A stretch of 64,000 nucleotides of DNA from Serratia nevei. Its GTDB lineage: Bacteria > Pseudomonadota > Gammaproteobacteria > Enterobacterales > Enterobacteriaceae. The translations under genes and the position numbers were made by a program. The DNA lies in assembly GCF_037948395.1 (NCBI RefSeq), contig NZ_CP149940.1, positions 3,782,001 to 3,846,000 of the forward strand, in the 5' to 3' direction. The notes below the pieces were generated by a model, which was given only the letters and a program-made list of their open reading frames with translations, was not told where the DNA came from and did not search any database. Below, piece by piece: positions 16,922 through 28,773 of the stretch (position 1 is its first letter; every line of letters starts with the position of its first letter).

Positions 16922-17824
16922 ATGAATGACGCCCGCTATGTAGAACATCTGCCAATTTTTCTCGACGTGGCCCGCCTGGGCAGCTTTTCCGCCGCCGCGC
17001 GCCGGCTGGGCATGGTGCCCTCCTCGCTGGTGCGCCACATCGATGCCCTGGAAAGCGCGCTCGGCGCCGCGCTGTTCGTGCGCTCCACCCGCGGCCTGCT
17101 GCTGACCGACGCCGGCGAGCTGCTGCTGACGCGCGCCACCGCGCTGATGACGGACATTACCGGCCTTCGCGCCGAGCTGAGCGCGCTGAACGAAACGCCG
17201 CAGGGCACGCTGCGCATCAGCTGCCTGCCGACCTTCGGCAAAACCTATGTGCTGCCGCTGCTGCCGACGCTGGCGGAACGCTACCCGCAGCTGTCGGTCG
17301 ACCTCGATCTGACCGAACGTCTGACCGATCCGACGCAGGAACGGCTCGACGCCGCCATCCGCATCGGCGAACAGAAGGACAGCGCGCTGTATGCCAGCCG
17401 CATCGCCACCCAACGCTGGGTGATGTGCGCCAGCCCCGCCTACGTCGCCCGCTATGGCCTGCCGGCCGATCTGGAGGCGCTGCCGCAGCATCGGCTGATC
17501 GCCCGCTACCACAAGCAGCAGCCGGCCTGCTGGGCGCAGATCCTCGACGCGGCGCTGATGAGCCGCTGCACCATGGCGCTGCGCTGCGACGACTTCACCG
17601 CGCAGCGCCAGGCCGCGCTGCTCGGGCTCGGCATCGCCTTTCTGCCCAACTGGGTGGTGGGGCCGGACGTGCAGCACGGGCAGCTGGTGCAAATGCTGGA
17701 AGATCCGCGCCATGAGCAGCAAGGCATCTATCTGCTGCGCCCGATGGCGAAGGTGTCCGCCCGGCTGGCGGCCTTCACCGCCCTGCTGCAGCAAACCATC
17801 GGTCAACCGCCCAGCTGGGGGTAA
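16922..17824 (+). CDS. LysR-family regulator, divergent from budAB
   Basis: 300 residues with an N-terminal winged HTH (FLDVARLGSFSAAARRLGMVPSSLVRHIDALESALG, about residues 13-47) and a LysR effector-binding domain. The sequence style (SAAARRLGMVPSSLVRHI) belongs to the DmlR/CrgA-like subgroup rather than the CatR/BudR-like one I remember from Klebsiella. Its position, divergent from budAB, makes it the prime candidate for their regulator (in S. marcescens a LysR regulator next to these genes is named SlaR), but control of the adjoining eutBC cannot be excluded. There is no ribosome site; the ATG lies 7 bases after a TATAAT. Its 3' end overlaps the convergent eutC by 22 bp. Confidence 0.88.
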   Translation: MNDARYVEHLPIFLDVARLGSFSAAARRLGMVPSSLVRHIDALESALGAALFVRSTRGLLLTDAGELLLTRATALMTDITGLRAELSALNETPQGTLRISCLPTFGKTYVLPLLPTLAERYPQLSVDLDLTERLTDPTQERLDAAIRIGEQKDSALYASRIATQRWVMCASPAYVARYGLPADLEALPQHRLIARYHKQQPACWAQILDAALMSRCTMALRCDDFTAQRQAALLGLGIAFLPNWVVGPDVQHGQLVQMLEDPRHEQQGIYLLRPMAKVSARLAAFTALLQQTIGQPPSWG

Positions 17825-18594
17825 AGCGGCGTCACCCGGCCGTGCAAAGCCGGGTTGTCGCTCTCGTCCTTCAGCTCGATGCCGCTCAGCCGCCGCAGGA
17901 ACGCCTGCTCCAGCAGCCAGGCCAGGCGGAACGCCGCCTGCGGATAATCCAACCCCTCGGGCCGCACGTTGGAGATACAGTTGCGCTCGGCGTCCGTTCT
18001 GCGCGCGTTCGGCCCCCAGGTCAAATAGACGCCCAGGCTGTCCGGCGACGACAGCCCCGGCCGTTCGCCGATCAGAACCGCCACCGCCCGGGCCTGCAGG
18101 CATTCGCCGATCTCATCCCCCAGCGCCACCCGCGCCTGATGCGCCAGCACCACCGGCGCGACGGTCAGCCCCAGCGAATCGAGATAGGGCCGCAGCGCCT
18201 GCAGCAGCGGCAGCGCCTGGCGGTGCACCGCCTTGGAGGAGAGGCCGTCCGCCACTATCAGCAGCAGATCGACGCGGCGCGATGGCGAACCGAGCAACAG
18301 GCTGCGGCTGTCCGACGCCAACCGCCGCCCCAGATCCGGTCGGCGCAGATAGGCGGCGCGATCGGCGGCCTGGCTGTGCACCGCCAGCGTGGGCCAACCG
18401 GCATCGTGCAGATCCGCCGCCAGCCGTTCGCTGTCGAAAGGTTGATGCACCGCGTCGCGCGCCTGGGCATGGGCCAGCCCGAAGCGCAGCAGCTCGTCGG
18501 TCGGCAGGCTGGCGCCGGTGCGCCCCAGCGCGATGCGCGCATCGGTAAAGGCGCGCAGCGCGTCCCAGCTGTTGGCGTGAACCGGTTTGCTCAT
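17803..18594 (-). CDS. eutC: Ethanolamine ammonia-lyase small subunit
   Basis: 263 residues from the ATG at 18594 (MSKPVHANSWDALRAFTDARIALGRTG), which overlaps the eutB stop by four bases (ATGA); the longer open frame is not needed. EutC is the small subunit of the adenosylcobalamin-dependent lyase that splits ethanolamine into acetaldehyde and ammonia. Recognisable blocks are RIALGRTGASLPTDELLRFGLAHAQARDAVH near the start and ERPGLSSPDSLGVYLTWGP ... RNCISNVRPEGL near the C-terminus. There are no microcompartment shell genes nearby. It is the second gene of a two-gene unit and ends convergently against the LysR gene. Confidence 0.93.
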   Translation of the reverse strand: MSKPVHANSWDALRAFTDARIALGRTGASLPTDELLRFGLAHAQARDAVHQPFDSERLAADLHDAGWPTLAVHSQAADRAAYLRRPDLGRRLASDSRSLLLGSPSRRVDLLLIVADGLSSKAVHRQALPLLQALRPYLDSLGLTVAPVVLAHQARVALGDEIGECLQARAVAVLIGERPGLSSPDSLGVYLTWGPNARRTDAERNCISNVRPEGLDYPQAAFRLAWLLEQAFLRRLSGIELKDESDNPALHGRVTPLYPQLGG

Positions 18595-19976
18595 GTGCGT
18601 TCTCCCTGCAGCGCCAGCAACAGCGGATGATTGGCGGCGGCGTCGCGCAGCCGTCCGCGTTCGTCGGTAATGTTCATCGCCGCCAGCCAAGCGGCGAACT
18701 CCGGCGCGTGCTTCAGCCCCAGCAGTTCGCGGATATAGAGCGCGTCATGGAACGATGTGCTTTGGTAGTTGAGCATGATGTCGTCCGCGCCCGGCACGCC
18801 GATCAGGAACGTTAACCCGGCGGCGGCCAACAGCGTCAGCAGCGTGTCCATGTCGTCCTGATCGGCTTCGGCATGGTTGGTGTAGCAGACGTCGCAGCCC
18901 AGCGGCAGGCCGAGCAGCTTGCCGCAGAAGTGGTCCTCCAGCCCGGCGCGGATAATTTGCTTGCCGTCATACAGGTATTCGGGGCCGATAAACCCTACCA
19001 CGGTGTTGATCAGCAGCGGCGAGAAATGGCGCGCCACCGCATAGGCGCGCGCCTCGCAAGTTTGCTGATCGACGCCGTGATGGGCGTTGGCCGACAGGCA
19101 GCTGCCCTGCCCGGTTTCGAAATACATCACGTTGTCGCCCAGCGTGCCGCGCCTGAGGCTCAGCGCCGCCTGCTGCGCTTCCGCCAGCAGCGCCAAACTG
19201 ATGCCGAAGCCGCGATTGGCCGCTTCGGTACCGGCGATCGACTGAAACACCAGATCCACCGGCGCGCCGCGCTCTATCAGCCGCAGCGTGTTGGTCACGT
19301 GGGTCAGCACGCAGGATTGGGTGGGAATGGCGAAGCGCTGGATCACGTCGTCCAGCATGTAGTTGAGCTTTTCCAGCAGCGGCAGGCTGTCGCTGGCCGG
19401 ATTGATGCCGACCACCGCGTCGCCGCTGCCGTACAACAGGCCGTCCAGCATGCTGGCGGCGATGCCCTGCAGGCTGTCGGTCGGGTGATTGGGCTGCAGC
19501 CGCACGCTGAGGTGGCCCGGCAGGCCGATCGTATTGCGAAAGCGCGTCACCACCCGGCACTTCTTCGCCACCAGGATCAGATCCTGATTGCGCATGATCT
19601 TGCTCACCGCCGCCGCCATCTCCGGCGTGATGCCGGCCGCCACCTGCGCCAGCATGGCGCTGTCCGCCTGCTCGCTCAGCAGCCAATCGCGAAAATCACC
19701 GACCGTGAGGTGCGAGATGGGCTCAAAGGCGGCGGCATCGTGGCCGTCGATAATCAGGCGCGTCACCTCGTCCTCTTCGTACGGCACCAGCGCCTGCTGC
19801 AGGAACGCCTTGAGCGGCAAGTCCGCCAGCGCAATGCGCGCCGCCATACGCTCTTCGGCGCTTTGCGCCGCCACCTCTGCCAGATAATCGCCGGAACGCG
19901 CCGGCGAAGCCTTCGCCATCAGCTGACGCAGATCGCCAAAGCGATAGCCGCGTTGGCCCACCGTTGCCTGATACAT
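18591..19976 (-). CDS. eutB: Ethanolamine ammonia-lyase large subunit
   Basis: 461 residues. Catalytic TIM-barrel subunit of the lyase. Recognisable segments: GYRFGDLRQLMAKASPARSGD at the N-terminus, DEVTRLIIDGHD, LSVRLQPNHPTD, YGSGDAVVGINPASDS (substrate-binding loop), QSIAGTEAANRGFGISL and FIGPEYLYDGKQIIRAGLEDHFCGKLLGLPLGCDVCYTNH. It is translationally coupled to eutC. The pair alone lets the cell take ammonia from ethanolamine provided B12 is present; the aldehyde would be handled by enzymes encoded elsewhere. No transporter, reactivase (EutA) or EutR adjoins, unlike the long enterobacterial eut operon. Confidence 0.95.
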   Translation of the reverse strand: MYQATVGQRGYRFGDLRQLMAKASPARSGDYLAEVAAQSAEERMAARIALADLPLKAFLQQALVPYEEDEVTRLIIDGHDAAAFEPISHLTVGDFRDWLLSEQADSAMLAQVAAGITPEMAAAVSKIMRNQDLILVAKKCRVVTRFRNTIGLPGHLSVRLQPNHPTDSLQGIAASMLDGLLYGSGDAVVGINPASDSLPLLEKLNYMLDDVIQRFAIPTQSCVLTHVTNTLRLIERGAPVDLVFQSIAGTEAANRGFGISLALLAEAQQAALSLRRGTLGDNVMYFETGQGSCLSANAHHGVDQQTCEARAYAVARHFSPLLINTVVGFIGPEYLYDGKQIIRAGLEDHFCGKLLGLPLGCDVCYTNHAEADQDDMDTLLTLLAAAGLTFLIGVPGADDIMLNYQSTSFHDALYIRELLGLKHAPEFAAWLAAMNITDERGRLRDAAANHPLLLALQGERT

Positions 19977-20135
19977 AGCCCCCTCCCTTGCCCCGAGTGA
20001 CGAGATAAAAGCCCTGCACCAAGTGTAGTCAGTGGGAAAAGAAAATTATTTTGCACGCGATCGCCGCCGTCGCGCTTTCCCCCATTTCACCCGCCGCCGC
20101 TTCGGGTTACAGTAGCCGCGAAAAAAGGAGGGGTG

Positions 20136-20684
20136 ATGGATCCGCAACGGCAAATTATCGACTGGCTGCAACAAGATGACGCTCGCATGGCCGCCCTGCG
20201 CACCGTGCGCCGGCTCGGCCTGAATGACTGGTGCCTCGGCGCCGGCTTCGTACGCAATCTGGTGTGGGATCGGCGCCACGGCTACGTGGACGCCACGCCG
20301 CTCAACGATATCGACGTGATCCACTTCGATGCGCAGCGTGCGGACGCCGAGCGCGATCGCATGCTGGAGGCGCGGCTGCACCAATGGCTGCCGCAGCCGT
20401 GGTCGGTCAAGAATCAGGCGCGCATGCACCTGCGCGGCGGCCGGGCGCCTTACCGCGACAGCGAAGAGGCCATCAGCTTTTGGACCGAAGTGGAAACGGC
20501 GATCGGCGCGCGCCTGAACGCCGACGACAGCATCACGCTGGTGGCCCCCTTCGGGCTCGCGGCGCTGTTCGACGACACCATCACCTTCAACGTGAAAAAC
20601 GGCGATCGCGCGGCCTATGCCCAGCGCGTGCTCGACAAAGGCTGGCTGCAGCGCTGGCCGCACCTGCGGCAGGTAAAGATTTAA
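20136..20684 (+). CDS. Nucleotidyltransferase-fold protein (DUF925/PF06042-like)
   Basis: 182 residues. WCLGAGFVRNLVWDRRHGY followed by LNDIDVIHFDA is the family pattern: the G-x-RN box and the D-x-D metal site of a minimal nucleotidyltransferase fold. LVAPFGLAALFDDTITFNV and a QRVLDKGWLQRWPHL tail complete the usual enterobacterial protein of about 180 residues. The substrate is unknown. The start is taken at the ATG 20136, since GGAG at 20127-20130 precedes it by 5 bases; a GTG at 20133 is the alternative. It stands alone between eutB (divergent) and the FlxA-like gene, 52 bp upstream of the latter. Confidence 0.8.
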   Translation: MDPQRQIIDWLQQDDARMAALRTVRRLGLNDWCLGAGFVRNLVWDRRHGYVDATPLNDIDVIHFDAQRADAERDRMLEARLHQWLPQPWSVKNQARMHLRGGRAPYRDSEEAISFWTEVETAIGARLNADDSITLVAPFGLAALFDDTITFNVKNGDRAAYAQRVLDKGWLQRWPHLRQVKI

Positions 20685-20736
20685 TCGCCGCTGCCGATAC
20701 CCTGAACAGCGATAGCCAGACTCAGGGAGAGCACCC

Positions 20737-21204
20737 ATGTCGACCACCATCACCATGATCGTACCGATCAAAAATACCGTTCCCGGCGTCAGCAACGTCT
20801 TCAGCGCGCCGGGCCATCAGGGCGAATTGCTGATGGCCAAACCGGTCAACAACCAGCCGGAAGGCGGCAAGGCGAAGAAAAGCGAAGGCGCCAGCGGCAA
20901 TGACGAACCGGAAAATCTCAACGAAAGCCGCGCCTCGGCACGCATCAAGGCGCTGAACCGGCAGATTCAGGCTCTGCAGCAAAAGCTGGTGGAGCTGAAG
21001 GACTCCAGCGCCGATCCCAAAGAGATCGAGAAGCAAAAGCAGCTGATTGAAGCACAGATCAAGATGTTGCAGGCCGAGATCGCGCGCATCCAGAAAGAAG
21101 AAATGGAAAAGCAGCAACAGGAGCAAATGGAAAAAGCCGCGGCGCAATCCGGCGACGGCGTAAACCGCCCGACGCAGCTCAACGCGGTGGACGTCTATAT
21201 CTGA
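20737..21204 (+). CDS. FlxA-like coiled-coil protein
   Basis: 155 residues, no signal peptide, no membrane segment. The N-terminal third is low-complexity and charged (GGKAKKSEGASGNDEPENL); residues about 65-135 form a long heptad-rich helix (IKALNRQIQALQQKLVELKDSS ... EIEKQKQLIEAQIKMLQAEIARIQKEE), with a Gln/Lys-rich extension. This layout is that of the FlxA-like family, a small cytoplasmic protein named after a flagellar-regulon gene in E. coli whose function is unknown. AGGGAGAGC stands just before the ATG. It ends one base before the convergent yfeR stop. Confidence 0.72.
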   Translation: MSTTITMIVPIKNTVPGVSNVFSAPGHQGELLMAKPVNNQPEGGKAKKSEGASGNDEPENLNESRASARIKALNRQIQALQQKLVELKDSSADPKEIEKQKQLIEAQIKMLQAEIARIQKEEMEKQQQEQMEKAAAQSGDGVNRPTQLNAVDVYI

Positions 21205-21205
21205 A

Positions 21206-22126
21206 TCAATATTCGGCGTTTTCCTGCCGGCGCTGGTGCAGCAGCGCCGCCTGCTGACGCGCCACCTGCCAGATGGCCTCCGCCGCTGGCGTCAGCGAGC
21301 GGTTCTTGCGCCGCACCAGCATCAACGCGCGATTGATCTCCGGCACCAGCCGCCGTACCCGGAGCCGCCCCCCTTCCGGCAGCGGCAGCGCCAACGCCGG
21401 GAAGATACTGATGCCAATCCCTTCCGCCACCATCGGGAACAGCGTAGCCGGATGACCGATTTCCTGCACCACCTGCGCCTCGACGCCCTGCTGCCTCAGC
21501 GCGCTGTCGATCAACGGCCGGCTGCCCGACGCGTAATCCTGCAACACCAGGCGGCAGCCGTTTAACGCCGACCAACGCACCTCTTGACGCGCAGCAAACG
21601 GGTGATCGTCGCGGCACAGCAGCAGGAACGGTTCATGCAGCACCGCTTCGCACTCCAAATCCACCGCCTGCACCGGATCGACCACGATGCCGAAATCCAC
21701 CTCGGCATTGCGCACGCTGTGCAGCACCTGCTGCTGCGCCTGATCGCGCAGCATGATGCGGATCTCCGGGTATTGGCGCTCGCCGGCGGCGATGCACTGC
21801 GGCATCAGATGGGCGGAAATGGTCTGGCTGGTCGCCACCCGCACCGTGCCGCTGCGCTGTACGCCAAAGCTGCGCGCATCCAGCAACGCGGCCTGCAGTT
21901 CGTCCAGCAGCCGTTCGACCCGGTTGGCCAGCCGCAGGCCGGCGTCGGTCAACACCACTTCACGCGTGGTGCGATCCAGCAGGCGCACGCCGACCTCCGC
22001 CTCCAACTCTTTCACGCTGTGGCTGACCGCCGATTGCGTCAGGCCGATCGCCTCACCGGCGCGGCTGAAGCTGCCGTGGCGGGCGACAGCGACGAACACC
22101 CGCAGCTGTTTGAGTGAGTAATTCAT
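21206..22126 (-). CDS. yfeR: LysR-family regulator YfeR
   Basis: 306 residues: N-terminal HTH ([42 protein letters not shown], residues 5-47) and a LysR effector domain. The identity rests on the divergent yfeH gene, the same pairing as in E. coli, where YfeR controls yfeH in response to osmolarity. The intergenic region carries ATTCAT-AG-ATGAAT (22134-22147), a plausible operator dyad close to the yfeR start. Confidence 0.88.
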   Translation of the reverse strand: MNYSLKQLRVFVAVARHGSFSRAGEAIGLTQSAVSHSVKELEAEVGVRLLDRTTREVVLTDAGLRLANRVERLLDELQAALLDARSFGVQRSGTVRVATSQTISAHLMPQCIAAGERQYPEIRIMLRDQAQQQVLHSVRNAEVDFGIVVDPVQAVDLECEAVLHEPFLLLCRDDHPFAARQEVRWSALNGCRLVLQDYASGSRPLIDSALRQQGVEAQVVQEIGHPATLFPMVAEGIGISIFPALALPLPEGGRLRVRRLVPEINRALMLVRRKNRSLTPAAEAIWQVARQQAALLHQRRQENAEY

Positions 22127-22133
22127 GTGTTTT

Positions 22134-22147
22134 ATTCATAGATGAAT
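22134..22147. promoter_or_regulatory. Candidate LysR operator dyad between yfeR and yfeH
   Basis: Palindrome ATTCAT-AG-ATGAAT in an AT-rich stretch between divergent genes, 7 bases upstream of yfeR. It contains the T-N11-A spacing typical of LysR sites. The assignment to YfeR is inference. Confidence 0.45.
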
Positions 22148-22222
22148 TAAATAAATCAATTTAATTATTATATACCCACGCGGGAGAATAGCCCCATCGA
22201 TTTTCTACCCGAGCGCATCGCC

Positions 22223-23221
22223 ATGAGATTCCTGCCCGATCGTTTTACCCTGACGCTGATCGCCACCGTGCTGCTGGCTTCTTTCCTGCCGGCGCGCGGC
22301 GAGTTCGTCGGCTGGCTCAACGCCCTGACCATCGCCGCCATCGCCCTGCTGTTCTTCATGCACGGCGCCAAGCTGTCGCGCGAGGCCATCCTGGCCGGCA
22401 GCAATAACTGGCGGCTGCATCTGTGGGTGATGTTCAGCACCTTCATCATTTTTCCGGCGCTGGGGATGCTGTTCGCCTGGTGGGCGCCGATCGACGTCAG
22501 CCCCGAGCTGTACGCCGGTTTCATCTACCTGTGCATCCTGCCCGCCACCGTGCAGTCGGCCATCGCCTTCACCTCGCTGGCGGGCGGTAACGTGGCGGCG
22601 GCGGTGTGCAGCGCCTCCGCCTCCAGCCTGCTGGGGATCTTCGTATCGCCGCTGTTGGTCGGCCTGCTGATGAACGTGCACGGCGATACCGGCAGCCTGC
22701 GGCAGGTGGGCTCGATCGTGCTGCAGCTGCTGGTGCCGTTCGTCGCCGGCCACCTGCTGCGGCCGCTGATCGGCGGCTGGATCGAGCGCCATCGCCCGCT
22801 GATCGGCAAAACCGACCAGACCTCGATTCTGCTGGTGGTGTACGCCGCCTTCAGCGAGGCGGTCACGCACGGCATCTGGCATCAGGTGGGGATCGGTTCG
22901 CTGGCGTTTATCGTCGGCGGCAGCATCGTGCTGCTGGCGATCGTGCTGGTGGTGAACACCTACATGGCGCGCTGGCTCGGGTTCAGCAAGGCGGACGAGA
23001 TCACCATCGTGTTCTGCGGTTCGAAGAAAAGCCTGGCGAACGGCATTCCGATGGCCAATATCCTGTTCCCGGCGGCGACGGTGGGGATCATGGTGCTGCC
23101 GCTGATGGTGTTCCATCAGGTGCAGCTGATGACCTGTGCGGTGCTGGCGAAAAGGTATCAGCGCAAGCAGCGGGCACAGCAGGCGGTGCCCAACGCCAAC
23201 GTGCAGGCATCGCGCGGGTAA
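22223..23221 (+). CDS. yfeH: Bile acid:sodium symporter-family transporter YfeH
   Basis: 332 residues with about nine to ten hydrophobic helices, SBF-like (PF13593) family. Typical segments: FLPARGEFVGWLNALTIAAIALLFFMHGAKLSREAI, CILPATVQSAIAFTSLAGGNVAAAVCSASASSLLGI and FCGSKKSLANGIPMANILF, the conserved Na-binding crossover region. Its substrate is unknown; members are inner-membrane organic-anion carriers. It is divergent from yfeR and followed by a terminator facing the ypeB-ligA unit, as in E. coli. Confidence 0.9.
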   Translation: MRFLPDRFTLTLIATVLLASFLPARGEFVGWLNALTIAAIALLFFMHGAKLSREAILAGSNNWRLHLWVMFSTFIIFPALGMLFAWWAPIDVSPELYAGFIYLCILPATVQSAIAFTSLAGGNVAAAVCSASASSLLGIFVSPLLVGLLMNVHGDTGSLRQVGSIVLQLLVPFVAGHLLRPLIGGWIERHRPLIGKTDQTSILLVVYAAFSEAVTHGIWHQVGIGSLAFIVGGSIVLLAIVLVVNTYMARWLGFSKADEITIVFCGSKKSLANGIPMANILFPAATVGIMVLPLMVFHQVQLMTCAVLAKRYQRKQRAQQAVPNANVQASRG

Positions 23222-23250
23222 AAAAAGACGGGCCGAGGCCCGTCAGTTCA
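23222..23250 (-). terminator. Terminator after ligA-ypeB
   Basis: GACGGG..CCCGTC stem (23227-23244) followed on the minus strand by T6 (23226-23221). It also lies just after the yfeH stop. Confidence 0.75.
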
Positions 23251-23462
23251 GCTTTTTTTCAGCGGCTTGACCAAGTGGTCAAGCCCTTCGATTTTAATCG
23301 CCAACGTCATCTCCATCAGCATGCCGAGCTTGCCTTTGGGGAATTCGCCCTTGCGGGCGAACCACAGCAGGTACTCTTCGGGCAGGTCGATCAGCACCCG
23401 CCCCTGGTACTTGCCGAACGGCATCACGGTATTGGCGATCTCCAGCAGGTTTTCCTTTTCCA

Positions 23463-23463
<1 letters not shown>
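23248..23463 (-). CDS. ypeB: DUF3820 family protein YpeB
   Basis: 71 residues, the usual length. The family motif is visible: MPFGKYQGRVLIDLPEEYLLWFA, a compact GKYxGxxLxDLPxxYLxW signature shared with helicase/exonuclease-associated small proteins. No function is established. The ATG overlaps the ligA stop by one base, so the two are translated from the same message, matching the E. coli arrangement. Confidence 0.9.
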
Positions 23464-25487
<2,024 letters not shown>

Positions 25488-25501
25488 TCACCATCAAAGA
25501 T

Positions 25502-25530
25502 AAAAAACCCCCGGCTAGCGGGGGCTTTGT
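25502..25530 (-). terminator. Hairpin between zipA and ligA
   Basis: CCCCCGCTAGCCGGGGG stem on the minus strand followed by T6, so zipA transcription probably ends largely here and ligA has its own promoter or depends on readthrough. Confidence 0.7.
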
Positions 25531-25563
25531 TGTTACGGATGTTCAGTGCGCGCGGCAACCCGG

Positions 25564-26589
25564 TCAGGCGTTGTTTTCCAACACTTCACGGATACGCGCT
25601 TTGTAGGTTTCCAGCTTCTGCGGCGTCATCATGCGGCGCTCGTCGTCCAGCACCACGCCGCCCACGTCGTCGGCGATGCGCTGTGCCGACTGCAGCATCA
25701 GCTTGAAGTTCTGATTGGCGTCGCCGTAAGACGGCACCATCATGAACATCGACACGCCCGGCGTGGAGAAATCGGACATCATGTCAGGATCGAACGACCC
25801 CGGCTTGACCATGTTCGCCAGGCTGAACAGCACCGGGCCGCTGCCGGCCGGGCTGATATGGCGGTGGAAGATGCCCATCTCGCCAAACTGGAAGCCCGCC
25901 TGCAACACGCTCTGCAGCAGCACTTCGCCGCCGATTACGCCGCCCTGATGGGCCGCGACGTGCAGCACCAGCACGGTCTCTTTCAGCTTGGCCTGAATGG
26001 GCGCAGCCGCCGGCTGTTGTGGCTGTGGCACAGGCTGCTGCGCCGGCTTCACTTCCGGCGCTTGCTGCACAGGGGCCGGCTCGGCGTGGAATGCCGGTTC
26101 CGCCCCCTGCGGCGCCTCATGTTCATGCGGCAGATCGTCGACGCGCGGCTCACGGCGCGCGGCCGGTTGCGGTTGCTGCGGCTCGGCCTGTTCTTCGTCC
26201 GGCGCGTAGTTGTTCAGCAGGATGTCATCATACTCCGGCCGCTGAGACAGCGGAGGCGGCGTCTGATGGGCAGCCGGCTGAACGGCGCGGGGCGCAGGCG
26301 CAGCCGCCGGAGCGGGCTTCGGCGCGGCCACGGGTTCTTCGCGTGCGGCATCGAAATGGCCAAATGACGGCTCGTCTTGCGGGTGAGCGGCGCGTACGCG
26401 CACCTCACCGACGCCTTCTTCGAGATCGTCGATCGGAGTTTGTTCACGTTCCTTTTGGGAACGTTTGGCTGGGCGATCGCGGAAGAGCGCTGACCGTTCT
26501 TTGCGACTGGTCCACAGACCGTGCAATAACAGCGCTATTATGGCGATCGCGCCAACAACGATTAATATCAGACGCAAATCCTGCATCAT
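25564..26589 (-). CDS. zipA: Cell division protein ZipA
   Basis: 341 residues from [26 protein letters not shown]; the open frame begins 24 codons earlier but this is the conserved ZipA N-terminus. Layout: N-terminal transmembrane helix (residues 4-26, cytoplasmic bulk), a charged stretch with VGEVRV, a Pro/Gln/Ala-rich flexible linker (about 75-200), and the C-terminal FtsZ-binding domain ([36 protein letters not shown] ... [16 protein letters not shown] ... MMTPQKL). It tethers the FtsZ ring to the inner membrane. Divergent from cysZ, as in E. coli. Confidence 0.96.
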   Translation of the reverse strand: MMQDLRLILIVVGAIAIIALLLHGLWTSRKERSALFRDRPAKRSQKEREQTPIDDLEEGVGEVRVRAAHPQDEPSFGHFDAAREEPVAAPKPAPAAAPAPRAVQPAAHQTPPPLSQRPEYDDILLNNYAPDEEQAEPQQPQPAARREPRVDDLPHEHEAPQGAEPAFHAEPAPVQQAPEVKPAQQPVPQPQQPAAAPIQAKLKETVLVLHVAAHQGGVIGGEVLLQSVLQAGFQFGEMGIFHRHISPAGSGPVLFSLANMVKPGSFDPDMMSDFSTPGVSMFMMVPSYGDANQNFKLMLQSAQRIADDVGGVVLDDERRMMTPQKLETYKARIREVLENNA

Positions 26590-26810
26590 TGCTATCTCTG
26601 TTGTTCCAATACATTGCCACCGCGGCAAACATTCACTCTTTAACTCTATTTGCCCGCGCACACAAGTGCAAGTCCGTGCTGAACTTTATGCCAATAAAGA
26701 TGATTATACTGCCTTTTTCTGCTGGTTTTTCAGCCAACCCTACCCTAGCCAGTGGAAAATCATCCCTATATGATAATGATGCCTGTTCAGACAACGAGAT
26801 AACTTAAGAT

Positions 26811-27569
26811 ATGTCCTATACGCAGCCCCCTGCCCGCTCAACCAGCGGCATTCACTATTTCGCCGAAGGCTGGCGCCTGATTTCGCGCCCGGGGATTAAA
26901 CGCTATGTGGTCCTGCCGTTGCTGGTCAACGTGCTGCTGATGGGCTCCGCTTTCTGGTGGCTGTTCAGCCGGCTCGGCGACTGGATCCCGGCGATGATGA
27001 GCCACGTTCCCGACTGGCTGCAATGGTTGAGCTACCTGCTGTGGCCGCTGGCGGTCATTTCGGTGCTGCTGGTGTTCAGCTATCTGTTCAGCACCATCAC
27101 CAATCTGATTGCGGCGCCGTTCTGCGGCCTGCTGGCCGAGCAGCTCGAAGGCAGCCTGACCGGCAAACCGCTGCCGGACACCGGCCTGCTCGGCATCGCC
27201 AAAGATCTGCCACGCATCATGGCGCGCGAATGGCGCAAGCTGATGTATTACCTGCCGCGCGCGCTGCTGCTGCTGGCGTTGTACTTCGTGCCCGGCATCG
27301 GCCAGACGGTGGCGCCGGTGCTATGGTTCCTGTTCAGCGCCTGGATGCTGGCGATCCAGTATTGCGACTATCCGTTTGACAACCACAAGGTGAGCTTTGC
27401 CGACATGCGCCGCGCCTTACGCCAGCACAAAACCGACAACCTGCAGTTCGGCGCGCTGGTCAGCCTGTTCACCATGATCCCGATCCTCAACCTGGTGATC
27501 CTGCCGGTCGCCGTCTGCGGCGCCACCGCGATGTGGGTCGATCGCTACCGCTCGCAATTCGTCCGATAA
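26811..27569 (+). CDS. cysZ: Sulfate transporter CysZ
   Basis: 252 residues, four to six hydrophobic segments. Family segments: [32 protein letters not shown] near the start, [25 protein letters not shown], and [27 protein letters not shown]. Members carry sulfate into the cytosol for cysteine synthesis. It lies upstream of cysK on the same strand, 185 bp apart with a hairpin (27609-27630) between, so cysK mostly uses its own promoter. The 221-bp region shared with zipA is AT-rich and must hold both promoters; I see no certain boxes. Confidence 0.95.
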   Translation: MSYTQPPARSTSGIHYFAEGWRLISRPGIKRYVVLPLLVNVLLMGSAFWWLFSRLGDWIPAMMSHVPDWLQWLSYLLWPLAVISVLLVFSYLFSTITNLIAAPFCGLLAEQLEGSLTGKPLPDTGLLGIAKDLPRIMAREWRKLMYYLPRALLLLALYFVPGIGQTVAPVLWFLFSAWMLAIQYCDYPFDNHKVSFADMRRALRQHKTDNLQFGALVSLFTMIPILNLVILPVAVCGATAMWVDRYRSQFVR

Positions 27570-27608
27570 CCGCCGCTTTTTACCGCCGATAGCGCGGGAA
27601 TTTTCGAC

Positions 27609-27630
27609 AGGGCGCGCATTTCGCGCCCTT
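27609..27630 (+). terminator. Hairpin after cysZ
   Basis: AGGGCGCG-CATTT-CGCGCCCT stem followed by TATCATT. It has only a short T stretch, so it is a weak or partial terminator. Confidence 0.55.
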
Positions 27631-27754
27631 ATCATTGTGCTTAAAACTTATTTCCTAATAACATATAGATATACCAATTCTTTACTTCCCTGCCGGTACT
27701 GTTAGCGTATGCTTTCGATGTTCCCCACATTTTCATAGAGTTAAAGGACGGGCT

Positions 27755-28723
<969 letters not shown>

Positions 28724-28745
28724 TTCCACCACTGCACAAATCGCT

Positions 28746-28773
28746 AAAAAAGCACCCTGCGGGGTGCTTTTTT
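28746..28773 (+). terminator. Terminator after cysK
   Basis: AAAAAAGCACCC-TGCG-GGGTGCTTTTTT, a perfect 12-bp inverted repeat including the A/T tracts. Confidence 0.92.

Noticed and set aside
16922..17824. Naming the LysR gene BudR or SlaR outright
   Set aside because: Position supports it, but the HTH wording belongs to another LysR subgroup than the Klebsiella BudR I remember, and eutBC are equally close.
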